From Kofleriaceae bacterium (lineage in GTDB: Bacteria > Myxococcota_A > Polyangia > Haliangiales > Haliangiaceae), in NCBI GenBank assembly GCA_016763395.1, contig JAESTW010000777.1:1-7083 (forward strand): DNA of 7,083 nt, written 5' to 3'. The notes beneath the pieces were generated by a model that saw only the letters and a list, made by a program, of their open reading frames with translations, was not told the origin of the DNA and ran no database searches. Shown here piece by piece: positions 1 to 5,908 of the stretch (the first letter of the stretch is position 1; each line of letters starts with the position of its first letter). The translations under genes and the position numbers were made by a program.

Positions 1-204
1 ACCTGCGATACCACCGGTGCACAGCAGAACTGCCAGTTTCTCCGCAACACCATCGGCCAGGGAATTGGCTTGGCTGTGGGCGGCGCGGCGATGGTGGGTC
101 TAGGCTTCTATCTTTGGGGCAAAGAGGGCGGCGCTCCGGCGAAGGGCTTGAGTATCTTGCCCAGCGCTGACGGCTTTAGCGCGTCCTTCTACGGACAGTT
201 TTAG
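1..204 (+). CDS. C-terminal end of a single-pass membrane protein (partial)
   Basis: Reading from base 1 without interruption to a TAG at 202-204 gives the last 67 residues of a protein whose start lies outside the window. The fragment has two cysteines near its start (residues 2 and 11). A glycine/alanine-rich hydrophobic segment follows at about residues 19-40 (…GIGLAVGGAAMVGLGFYLW), which looks like a transmembrane helix. The end is a short tail finishing in GFSASFYGQF. Short glycine-rich tails ending in an aromatic residue after a membrane helix are common in myxobacterial envelope proteins with PEGA or TPR regions. That is a resemblance only: no domain is visible in this fragment and I assign no function. 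It ends 16 nt before the most upstream possible start of the next gene, so the two may be co-transcribed. Confidence 0.7.
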   Translation, partial: TCDTTGAQQNCQFLRNTIGQGIGLAVGGAAMVGLGFYLWGKEGGAPAKGLSILPSADGFSASFYGQF

Positions 205-220
205 CGCTCGCCATGCACAC

Positions 221-2257
221 TTGTTGTACAGTAGTTGTAGTACATTGTTTGCCCCGGTTTTTTTAACGAGCGACGCGGCCCACTCCCAATCCCACTCCCA
301 AGCCCAGGCCCAGGATGATTGTGAGCTGGGTCAGAAGGCCCGTACGCTCCGGCTCTTGCACAAGGCAGGGTTACCGGTGCCACCTGCTCTGGCATTGTGT
401 TACTCGCTGGCCCTGGCCGTGGAGGCAGCAAGCGAATCTGCCTTGCGCACGATTGCGGCTGCGACATCCCAGCTCTCCTACCCACTGGCCGTGCGCTCCT
501 CAGCCAACATTGAAGACCGCAAGAGCGGAGCGGCACCTGGCCTCTTTGACTCCCGCCTCGGCATCCGTTCTCAACAAGAGCTGGTCGCCGCTATTGTCCA
601 TGTTCTAGAGTCCACCCGGACGCCGCTTGTCCAGGCTTATCTAAAGGCGCAACACATCGAGCAAACGCCAACCCTCGCGGTGATCGTTCAAGAGCAGATT
701 AGTAGCAGCGTAGCCTGCGGGGTTCTCTACACACGGCCGCCCGGACGGCCTGAGTCCGATGTGGCTATTCTCGAGGTCGCGAAACTTCCGCCGGTGTGGA
801 TAGACCGAGAGAGTGGCACAACTCGGGCTCCGGCCGGTGCAGAGGAGATTGCGAAACTCGCCCCCAAGCTGTGGGAGCTAGCCAGTGCCGCCGAGGAGAT
901 ACTCGGTGCAGACGGCGGTCTAGACATCGAATGGGTTTGGGATCATCGGGGCCCGTGGATTGTTCAAGCCCGTCCGGTCGTGCACAAATCAAGTGGTACC
1001 CCGGCGCCCGAACTTCAAAAACTGCTCTCCTTTAGCTTGGGTGATATGGACAAACTGTGGCGACTCGATGCCACTCACAATCCATTCCCTTGTTCACCAG
1101 CACAAGCTGGCCTCGTGGAAATGGTTCGCCCCTTGGCGCCCTACGATATGCGCGTTGTTGGCGGCTATCTCTATGTCGCCAAGCGAGCAGTCCACCACAA
1201 GCCACTCGCCCCGGACAGAAGTGATCGGCACGCACAAGAGCAAGCCGAGGCATTGCCGAATGCAGCCAGTCTACACGCCCTCTTCCGAGACCAGCTCTTT
1301 CCCAAAATGGACGCAGCGCTGAAGGTCCCGGAGTCGCAAAACCCACCATCCCTGTCCTGCGCGCTGAAGGCATACCGAGATGTCTTCCGTTGTTATACAG
1401 AAGAACTCTCACCCGTGATTGCCGCATTGGGCGAGTCCGATACCGGTGCCAACCCGCTCACCATTTGGCTCGAGCGGGCAAAGCTCGGTGAAATCTCACT
1501 GCAGGAGCTTATGGATGCCGTCGCCCCGATGGCACCAGCGTGGGATGTGTCGGTTCCGACCTATCGGGAAACGCCTGAACTGGTAGAGGCGGCGATGAAG
1601 CTGGCTACCGGACAAAACCAGGAATCATCGCTTTCCTTACGGGAGAGTGACGACCTGCTCTTCTTTCGGGCGCAAGCGCAGGTCCGGCGAGCCTTGCAAG
1701 GGTTGGCGACCAGGTGGCAGCTCGGTGATGACATCTTCTTCCTGCCGCTGGCCGAACTCTTGTCTGAAGAAGAAAGGGCTGAGCCACTTCCCAGCTGGCA
1801 CGCCCAAGCTCTTCGTGCCCGGACAAAACACCAAGAAGAACTGAGCACCCGAATGCCGCTGGCCTTTATCAACGGTGAGGCGGTGCCGACTCGACTTCCA
1901 CCGAACACCGAGCTGTGGTCTGGGATCGGTACCGGCGCGTCGGTACGCGGGACAGTTGTCCGGGTTCAAAAACTCCGTTCATTCCCCCGCATCGCAAGCG
2001 GCGACAACACGGTGCTGGTAATGCCCTCACTGAGTCCTGCCCACGCCCTGGCCGCCAGAGGCTGTGTAGCCATTGTCTGTGAATATGGAGATCACCTGGG
2101 ACACGGCGCCGCTATGGCCAGGGAGCTTGAGATCCCTTGCATCGTCGGATGTACCGGTGCCTGGCGCGAGTTGCGCACGGGTGACCATGTCCTGGTTCAC
2201 GGACAGGCCGGCCTGGTAGCCAGAACCGAGCGAGTCAAAAGCCCGGCCAAGTCGTAG
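221..2257 (+). CDS. PEP/pyruvate-dikinase-type phosphotransferase, rifampicin-phosphotransferase-like architecture
   Basis: The frame encodes up to 678 residues. Residues about 36-255 form a PPDK N-terminal ATP-binding domain: GQKARTL (37-43, with the expected Lys), LAVRSSANIED (89-99), VQEQISSSVACGVLYT (156-171) and DIEWVWD…WIVQARP (235-252). Residues about 570-665 form a PEP-utiliser swivelling domain, with GASVRGTVVRV at 572-582 and the likely phospho-accepting His628 in GDHLGHGAAMARELEIP. DDIFFLPLAELL (503-514) matches the segment that precedes this domain in Rph and PEP synthases. There is no C-terminal TIM barrel, so it is not a full PEP synthase or PPDK. The order ATP domain, middle domain, His domain fits enzymes that transfer the ATP beta-phosphate through histidine to an acceptor held by the middle domain (about 265-500). 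That region I cannot match, so the acceptor is unknown. The start is uncertain: there is no in-frame ATG or GTG before the domain, only TTG at 221, 224 and 245, and none has a clear ribosome-binding site. The protein looks cytoplasmic. Confidence 0.85.
   Translation: MLYSSCSTLFAPVFLTSDAAHSQSHSQAQAQDDCELGQKARTLRLLHKAGLPVPPALALCYSLALAVEAASESALRTIAAATSQLSYPLAVRSSANIEDRKSGAAPGLFDSRLGIRSQQELVAAIVHVLESTRTPLVQAYLKAQHIEQTPTLAVIVQEQISSSVACGVLYTRPPGRPESDVAILEVAKLPPVWIDRESGTTRAPAGAEEIAKLAPKLWELASAAEEILGADGGLDIEWVWDHRGPWIVQARPVVHKSSGTPAPELQKLLSFSLGDMDKLWRLDATHNPFPCSPAQAGLVEMVRPLAPYDMRVVGGYLYVAKRAVHHKPLAPDRSDRHAQEQAEALPNAASLHALFRDQLFPKMDAALKVPESQNPPSLSCALKAYRDVFRCYTEELSPVIAALGESDTGANPLTIWLERAKLGEISLQELMDAVAPMAPAWDVSVPTYRETPELVEAAMKLATGQNQESSLSLRESDDLLFFRAQAQVRRALQGLATRWQLGDDIFFLPLAELLSEEERAEPLPSWHAQALRARTKHQEELSTRMPLAFINGEAVPTRLPPNTELWSGIGTGASVRGTVVRVQKLRSFPRIASGDNTVLVMPSLSPAHALAARGCVAIVCEYGDHLGHGAAMARELEIPCIVGCTGAWRELRTGDHVLVHGQAGLVARTERVKSPAKS
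281..313 (+). repeat. In-frame hexanucleotide repeat (CAN-YCC)n
   Basis: About five and a half units of a six-base repeat run in frame: CACTCC, CAATCC, CACTCC, CAAGCC, CAGGCC, CAG. They encode HSQSHSQAQAQ just before the ATP-binding domain of the phosphotransferase. A six-base unit keeps the frame if copy number changes, so it would alter only the length of a flexible N-terminal leader. Confidence 0.7.
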
Positions 2258-2290
2258 CTCGGAAAAGCCAGCTCGGAAAAGCCAGCTCAG
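2256..2290. repeat. 14-bp tandem repeat overlapping the stop codon
   Basis: AGCTCGGAAAAGCC occurs twice with no gap (2256-2269 and 2270-2283), followed by a partial third copy AGCTCAG (2284-2290). The first copy begins on the second base of the phosphotransferase TAG stop codon. The rest lies in the 55-bp gap between two convergent genes, which suggests a local slippage duplication in non-coding DNA. Confidence 0.85.
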
Positions 2291-2326
2291 TAGAGCCTAG
2301 TCCAAACCTAGTTTAAAAAACTGAGC
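2285..2326. terminator. Possible bidirectional terminator between convergent genes
   Basis: GCTCAGT (2285-2291) is a perfect inverted match to ACTGAGC (2320-2326) and could close a stem across the gap between the phosphotransferase and the HU-like gene. A tighter hairpin GCTC-AGTA-GAGC lies at 2285-2296. A run of six A's at 2315-2320 would read as U's on the minus strand, but it lies inside the stem-loop rather than after it, so this is not a textbook intrinsic terminator. The right arm overlaps the last codons of the HU-like gene. The convergent position is the main support. Confidence 0.3.
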
Positions 2327-2837
2327 CGGAACCGTTACCGTTGAAGCCGCCGCCTGAGCCATAGCCACCTGTTCCGGGCGCTTGTCCTGGAGTTGTGGAT
2401 TGCGCATTCGAAGGATTCGCGTTCGAAGGCTGCGCTGCTGAAGGCTGAGCGCCAACAGCTTGTGCCCCCGTAGGCAATGCAGATGCTGGCGCCGGTCCTG
2501 TGCCCGGAGCCATGTTTGGAATCACTTTGTCTGGCGGAGGAGTGTGTGCTGAACGATTTACACGCTCGCGTAAGTCCTTGCCGACCTTGAAGAAAGGCAG
2601 CCGCTTGGGAGCAACCTGTACAGTTGCGCCTGTCCGCGGATTGCGCCCCTCATAGGCTTTGTAGTCACGAACAGTAAAACTTCCGAAACCGCGAATTTCG
2701 ATTCCATCGCCGTCCTGAAGTGCCTTTACCATCGAATCAAATACGCAATTCACGATTTGCTCGGCTTTTCCGGTGGGCAACTTGAGTTGTTCAGAGATGT
2801 GTTCGATGAGTTCTGACTTGGTGACAGTGCCTGACAT
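2313..2837 (-). CDS. HU/IHF-family DNA-bending protein (IHF-beta-like) with long neutral tail
   Basis: The protein has 174 residues against the family's usual 90-100. Residues 6-94 are a complete HU/IHF core: TKSELIEHI at 6-14, GDGIEIRGFGSF at 43-54, and the beta-arm signature GRNPRTG at 64-70, with Pro67 as the DNA-intercalating residue. FFKVGKDLRERVN follows at 82-94. The TKSELIE start and EIRGFGSF resemble IHF beta more than HU, but the partner subunit is not in view, so I give no symbol. Members of this family bend DNA as dimers in the nucleoid. Residues about 97-174 are low-complexity (Pro, Ala, Gln, Ser, Asn, Gly) with essentially no charge after Lys104, include a pentapeptide repeat, and end in Gly-rich sequence. 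The lysine-rich tails known from some other bacterial HU proteins are strongly basic, unlike this one. The start is well fixed by AGGAGA at 2845-2850. The gene converges with the phosphotransferase gene. Confidence 0.93.
   Translation of the reverse strand: MSGTVTKSELIEHISEQLKLPTGKAEQIVNCVFDSMVKALQDGDGIEIRGFGSFTVRDYKAYEGRNPRTGATVQVAPKRLPFFKVGKDLRERVNRSAHTPPPDKVIPNMAPGTGPAPASALPTGAQAVGAQPSAAQPSNANPSNAQSTTPGQAPGTGGYGSGGGFNGNGSGSVF
2406..2450 (-). repeat. 15-bp coding repeat giving AQPSN pentapeptides
   Basis: Three consecutive 15-bp units in the HU/IHF-like tail encode AQPSA, AQPSN and ANPSN (residues 130-144), followed by a partial AQS. The DNA units share the core CCTTC and differ at a few bases, so they are old or diverged duplications. 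They show that the tail grew at least partly by in-frame tandem duplication. Confidence 0.75.
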
Positions 2838-2844
2838 GGGGCGT

Positions 2845-2850
2845 TCTCCT
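2845..2850 (-). promoter_or_regulatory. Strong ribosome-binding site of the HU/IHF-like gene
   Basis: On the minus strand the sequence reads AGGAGA, then seven bases, then ATG at 2837. This is the clearest Shine-Dalgarno sequence in the window. It fixes the start codon and suggests efficient translation, as expected for an abundant nucleoid protein. Confidence 0.8.
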
Positions 2851-2864
2851 CTAAGTGTCTAGAA

Positions 2865-2894
2865 ACAATAGCTGGTGTCGGTGAGTGACCGCAA
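2865..2894 (-). promoter_or_regulatory. Candidate sigma70-type promoter of the HU/IHF-like gene
   Basis: On the minus strand TTGCGG (2894-2889) and TATTGT (2870-2865) are 18 bp apart and fit -35 and -10 elements, each with mismatches to consensus. Transcription would begin near 2858, giving a leader of about 20 nt that carries the ribosome-binding site. The geometry is good but the hexamers are only moderate. Confidence 0.4.
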
Positions 2895-2940
2895 GCCCGA
2901 AACCCCTGGGAACTGGAATTTTCCCTTGAAATTGCTGGGA

Positions 2941-2991
2941 CTTGTCGTGATTTCAGTCGTTTAAAACCATGCAACTTACTGAAATTACAAG
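2941..2991. repeat. Long interrupted inverted repeat upstream of the HU/IHF-like gene
   Basis: ATTTCAGT (2950-2957) is a perfect inverted match to ACTGAAAT (2978-2985) around a 20-nt spacer. Outside it CTTGT (2941-2945) pairs with ACAAG (2987-2991), with four unpaired bases on one side and one on the other. It lies between the stop of the 3004-3867 gene and the promoter of the HU/IHF-like gene, both on the minus strand. It could end the first transcript (no U-run follows) or be a protein-binding site controlling the second. Confidence 0.5.
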
Positions 2992-3003
2992 GTGATACGC
3001 GCT

Positions 3004-3867
3004 CTAGGGATCGGATGACAAGGCGGGAAGTTTTTCTTCTCCATCTCCTTGAAATGCCTTGTATCCCTCAAAAAATGAGTAGGTATTGCATCGATGTCGA
3101 GCGTAAAAGTCGACAATATCTCGCCACAAAATGTCCCCTCGCTCAATCGCAATTTTCTGTCGAGTCGATTGCAGTCCGTCGCAAGCCATTGATCGAAGAG
3201 GCGCTTTGTGACCTTTCAATCGCCGAGTGCCAAGCATTTCGCTCGCCCGAATGGAACTGAGATAGTAGTACCCAAGAGTTGGCAATTGCACTGTCTCTAC
3301 TTTGGAGATGATCAGTGTCCGGTCTTTTTTGTAGCTGCACTCACTGCGAGTTGTTGAAGCGCCGGGCAGAATAGCGATTCCATTGTGAGCAACATGCACC
3401 ATATTTGTGCATGCAAGGTCACCAGAACTTAAGCTCGTTGTGATTTTGTATGCGACAGGAATCTTGCTGCGGTTTTCAATTGTGAGCATCATCTGGGCGT
3501 TGTAGGCACTTTTCGGAGTTTCCTTTTTCAAGGTGAGCTTCAGGTCTAGAATCCGAACCCCTTCGCCAACCTCCAGCACTCTGCGCTCGCGATCAGTTTG
3601 GTACAAAAACTCCTCCGACATTTCACGCAAGGTCACACGACCGACGCCAAATGTGACTGAGTCCTCTTGCAAGTGGAGCTCGTACGCATCTGTCGATCCC
3701 TCGATCTTCTCAGATACGTCAAGTAAATCACCGACGTGAACCGTTGGTCTTCGAGGCTCGCGAGGAAACTCAAAATCGCCGTAGAAACGAACTCTGGTAA
3801 CCACCCCAACTACAACTACAACAACAAAAATCACAAGTGCTTTGAATTGTGTATCTGTTACCTGCAT
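3004..3867 (-). CDS. Membrane-anchored protein of unknown function
   Basis: I do not recognise this 287-residue protein. After a short N-terminus, residues about 9-24 form one very hydrophobic, valine-rich helix (LVIFVVVVVVGVVTRV). The remaining ~260 residues have no other membrane segment and are probably periplasmic. The middle (about 105-200) alternates hydrophobic and polar residues like a beta-sandwich: LKLTLKKE, MMLTIENRSKIPVAYKI, then HNGIAILPGASTTRSECSY. Four cysteines (153, 177, 229, 260) would allow two disulfides in the periplasm. The C-terminal part has IERGDILWRDIVDFYARHRC at about 241-260, which looks conserved and specific. The ATG at 3867 is chosen because it directly precedes the anchor helix, but there is no strong ribosome-binding site. 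The gene is divergent from the HEAT-repeat gene and lies 166 bp upstream of the HU/IHF-like gene on the same strand. Confidence 0.8.
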   Translation of the reverse strand: MQVTDTQFKALVIFVVVVVVGVVTRVRFYGDFEFPREPRRPTVHVGDLLDVSEKIEGSTDAYELHLQEDSVTFGVGRVTLREMSEEFLYQTDRERRVLEVGEGVRILDLKLTLKKETPKSAYNAQMMLTIENRSKIPVAYKITTSLSSGDLACTNMVHVAHNGIAILPGASTTRSECSYKKDRTLIISKVETVQLPTLGYYYLSSIRASEMLGTRRLKGHKAPLRSMACDGLQSTRQKIAIERGDILWRDIVDFYARHRCNTYSFFEGYKAFQGDGEEKLPALSSDP

Positions 3868-4020
3868 CGACAGCTTGCAATGTACCGCTTTTCACGGCGT
3901 TAGGGAACACAGGGCAAAACCCTTCGACATGAGAATCCTTCTAGTCTCCACAAAAGGAGAAGCTCTCGGGCCGCAATCGTTTGCCGAAAACTTGAGATTG
4001 CGCGCTGACGCGGTGTTAAT

Positions 4021-4047
4021 GTTCTAAGACGATCGAGCCGATAGAAC
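4021..4047. repeat. Inverted repeat GTTCTA-N15-TAGAAC in the divergent intergenic region
   Basis: Six-base perfect arms at 4021-4026 and 4042-4047 flank a 15-nt spacer that contains the palindrome CGATCG. The site lies between divergently transcribed genes. Six-base arms are short enough to arise by chance, so a regulatory role is only possible. Confidence 0.3.
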
Positions 4048-4076
4048 TATTGTCTTGCTCTGTGTGTTCTGTCTGT

Positions 4077-4091
4077 GTGTATTGAATACAC
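4077..4091. promoter_or_regulatory. Perfect 15-bp palindrome, candidate operator
   Basis: GTGTATT-G-AATACAC is a perfect seven-base-arm palindrome centred at 4084, about 60 bp before the HEAT-repeat start. Its size and AT-rich centre fit a binding site for a dimeric helix-turn-helix regulator. No regulator gene is in the window and no convincing -35/-10 pair surrounds it, so the target promoter is inferred from position only. Confidence 0.45.
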
Positions 4092-4145
4092 TGGCACACT
4101 CGGAAGTCTGTCAGCCGTATCACCTCTGGAGAGTCTAGCCTCTGA

Positions 4146-5051
4146 ATGCCTTGTCAATCAATTCATAGTCCGAATCGCAGTGGTGTCTCTTGTGCTCTCG
4201 CATTGGCTTTACTGCTTTTGTTATGCCCCGGACAAGCACAAGCAGACAAGGTCTCTGAATTGAGTACTCAGCTACTTTCGGGGTCCTCGGCAAAGGATCA
4301 GACGAAGGCAGCTCGCTTACTGGGTAAATCCCACGATGCTCGCGCCCTCAAACCACTGGTTAAAGCCCTCAAGAGTACTCACTTGCAGGTGAGGCAAGCT
4401 GCTGCCTACGCACTCGGAGGTCTAGGAGATAGTCGGGCACTTCCGGCTTTGCAGCGGACAACTCGAGATTCGAATAGAGATGTTCGCAAGGCGGCAACCG
4501 AATCTATCGGAATTATCAAACACAACAGTAGCGCTCGCGTCACTTCTGGATCCGGACGGGTCAGCCGAATTCGAGTAAATGGCAGGGAAGCTCCCCGGCT
4601 CACGGCACGCAAGCCCAAGGTACATTTGCAAATTCGAAGCACCGGAGACGAATCCAAGGCCAAGGTTAGCAAACGAGTTCGACGAGGACGAGCCCAAAGC
4701 TTGAGACAACACATGCTCGCAGGGATTGCGAGCACCAATCATTTCACCTCAAACACGGCAATCGCTTCGGAGTTTAAGCTACCTCTCTACAACCTAGATC
4801 TGTCGATCGTGCGATTGGACACGATTGTAAACGGTCCTTGGATAGAGCTGCACTGTGAGATTCGGGTTGCAATCTCCAATCGAAAAGGCAAGATGGTTTC
4901 CTTTTTGACTGGCGGGGCAAAAACTCAAGTTCCAAGAAAGACCTTCAAGCCGGAATTTGAAGCCAGCATGCGCAAAGAAGCTCTAGCTGGTGCGGCCAAA
5001 GGTATTCACGCCGACTTGCTGCGCTACCTTATCAAAAACACAGGTGTCTGA
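4146..5051 (+). CDS. Secreted HEAT-repeat protein
   Basis: This 301-residue protein has a signal peptide, with hydrophobic ALALALLLLLCPG at 17-29 and predicted signal-peptidase-I cleavage after AQA (31-33). A Cys at 27 is preceded by Leu, so a lipoprotein box is unlikely. Residues about 50-124 hold two HEAT repeats, visible as AARLLGKSHDARALKPLVKAL and AYALGGLGDSRALPALQR with DVRKAA. Such repeats form protein-binding superhelices. A basic linker (about 130-185) leads to an alpha/beta-looking C-terminal region (about 186-300) that I cannot assign to a family. It has strands around YNLDLSIVRLDTIV and WIELHCEIRVAIS and a helix EASMRKEALAGAAKGIHADL. A periplasmic scaffold role is inferred, not shown. 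The start ATG has GGAGAG (4128-4133) upstream at a slightly long 12-nt spacing. The gene stands alone on its strand, divergent from the membrane protein and convergent with the hydrolase. Confidence 0.88.
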   Translation: MPCQSIHSPNRSGVSCALALALLLLLCPGQAQADKVSELSTQLLSGSSAKDQTKAARLLGKSHDARALKPLVKALKSTHLQVRQAAAYALGGLGDSRALPALQRTTRDSNRDVRKAATESIGIIKHNSSARVTSGSGRVSRIRVNGREAPRLTARKPKVHLQIRSTGDESKAKVSKRVRRGRAQSLRQHMLAGIASTNHFTSNTAIASEFKLPLYNLDLSIVRLDTIVNGPWIELHCEIRVAISNRKGKMVSFLTGGAKTQVPRKTFKPEFEASMRKEALAGAAKGIHADLLRYLIKNTGV

Positions 5052-5055
5052 TCCC

Positions 5056-5089
5056 GTCCGGGCTAGGCTCTGCCCTTTAGTTCCCGGAC
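5056..5089. terminator. Possible bidirectional terminator
   Basis: GTCCGGG (5056-5062) is a perfect inverted match to CCCGGAC (5083-5089) with a 20-nt loop. It lies in the 69-bp gap between the convergent HEAT-repeat and hydrolase genes, starting 4 nt after the first stop. A smaller hairpin GGGA-CGC-TCCC follows at 5101-5111. Neither has a U-run, so this would be a stem-loop or Rho-assisted end at best. Confidence 0.35.
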
Positions 5090-5120
5090 AAACTACCAGG
5101 GGGACGCTCCCGGAAGCAGT

Positions 5121-5903
5121 CTAGAGTAGCCGCTCTTTCAAGAAGGCAATGACTCGGTCGCGGGCCTGCAAGGTCGGATGGCCGTCACAATCGACCAAGT
5201 CTGCGGTCAAAACTGAATGCGCCTTGGAGTCAATTCCATGTACGTTGCCCGGACTTGAGTCTATCTCGATGCCCTCAAAACCACTTCCCAAGCGACGGCG
5301 GAGAGTTACAAATCGCTCTTTCGGACAGAGCCAGTCTTCGCTAAAGCGCAGCCCTAAAACTTTCAATCCCTGCTCGTCGATACGCTTCTTTACGATTCGC
5401 AAATTCTCTTCGCTAATGTGAAGCGACTCTTTGCGGCTCTGTCCGATAGATAGTGGCAGTGAAGGTTGGCTCAGTACCGGAGCCAATAGGTGCTCGTCGA
5501 CCATGAGCGTGAGGGCAAAGTTCCCAGTCAAACACATGCCAATGGCGCCCACGCCGAGGCCGGGCAATTCGTCAAATGCAGAACGTCCCAAGGCCCGCAA
5601 CCAGTCGGTAATCGGGCTACTTTGACCTTTGGCCAAAAGCGAAAATGACTTGCGGACACAGGCCATCGACGCGGACAACACTCCTTTGGTCTGTGAGTAT
5701 TGGTCGCCGGCCCCGCCGAAGAGACAGGGAACAAAGACGGTAAACCCGGCTTCCGCAATCCAGTCGGCAAAACGAACGACTTCGGGGCTCAGTCCGTAGA
5801 GTTCGTGCATGATGAGAACTCCAGGTCCCTGCCCTCTCCGGTACACGGGGTGACTCACCCCTTGGTAGCTAAAGTTGTACTCTAGATATCCCTCGATACC
5901 CAT
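5121..5903 (-). CDS. Dienelactone-hydrolase-family alpha/beta hydrolase
   Basis: This 260-residue protein is close to the usual length for the dienelactone hydrolase family. The catalytic set can be read by position: Cys124 in the nucleophile elbow GMCLTGN, Asp190 in FSEDW, and His229 in KAHSVL. Glu34 in HELYGL corresponds to the conserved Glu that interacts with the Cys. Known members open cyclic enol-lactones with a Cys-Asp-His triad, but many relatives act on other esters, so the substrate is unknown. No signal peptide is seen, so it is probably cytoplasmic. The frame is open upstream to an ATG at 6005, but that would overlap the monooxygenase gene by about 100 bp. The ATG at 5903 is preferred because it lies 5 nt after that gene's stop and begins a family-like N-terminus (MGIEGYLEYNF). 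The ribosome-binding site is weak, which fits translational coupling. Confidence 0.9.
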   Translation of the reverse strand: MGIEGYLEYNFSYQGVSHPVYRRGQGPGVLIMHELYGLSPEVVRFADWIAEAGFTVFVPCLFGGAGDQYSQTKGVLSASMACVRKSFSLLAKGQSSPITDWLRALGRSAFDELPGLGVGAIGMCLTGNFALTLMVDEHLLAPVLSQPSLPLSIGQSRKESLHISEENLRIVKKRIDEQGLKVLGLRFSEDWLCPKERFVTLRRRLGSGFEGIEIDSSPGNVHGIDSKAHSVLTADLVDCDGHPTLQARDRVIAFLKERLL

Positions 5904-5908
5904 AGTCG

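Noticed and set aside
205..264. An intrinsic terminator for the first gene ending at the T-run 258-264.
   Set aside because: The only stem nearby (TGTAC/GTACA at 225-244) is short, AT-rich and not adjacent to the T-run.
1032..1427. A 131-codon minus-strand frame inside the phosphotransferase gene.
   Set aside because: The plus-strand frame continues unbroken through it to recognisable domain motifs; the antisense protein shows no domain or ribosome-binding site.
13..2160. Octamer ACCGGTGC seen four times (13, 373, 1442, 2153), considered as a dispersed repeat motif.
   Set aside because: All copies fall in coding sequence, where common Thr/Gly/Ala-type codons of a GC-leaning genome can give it; genome-wide counts would be needed to claim enrichment.
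3929..4027. A 32-codon open frame (MRILLVSTKGEALG…) in the divergent intergenic region that resembles the first strand of a Rossmann-type enzyme.
   Set aside because: It has no ribosome-binding site, stops after 32 codons, and no continuation is seen in other frames downstream. It could be a degraded gene start but cannot be supported.
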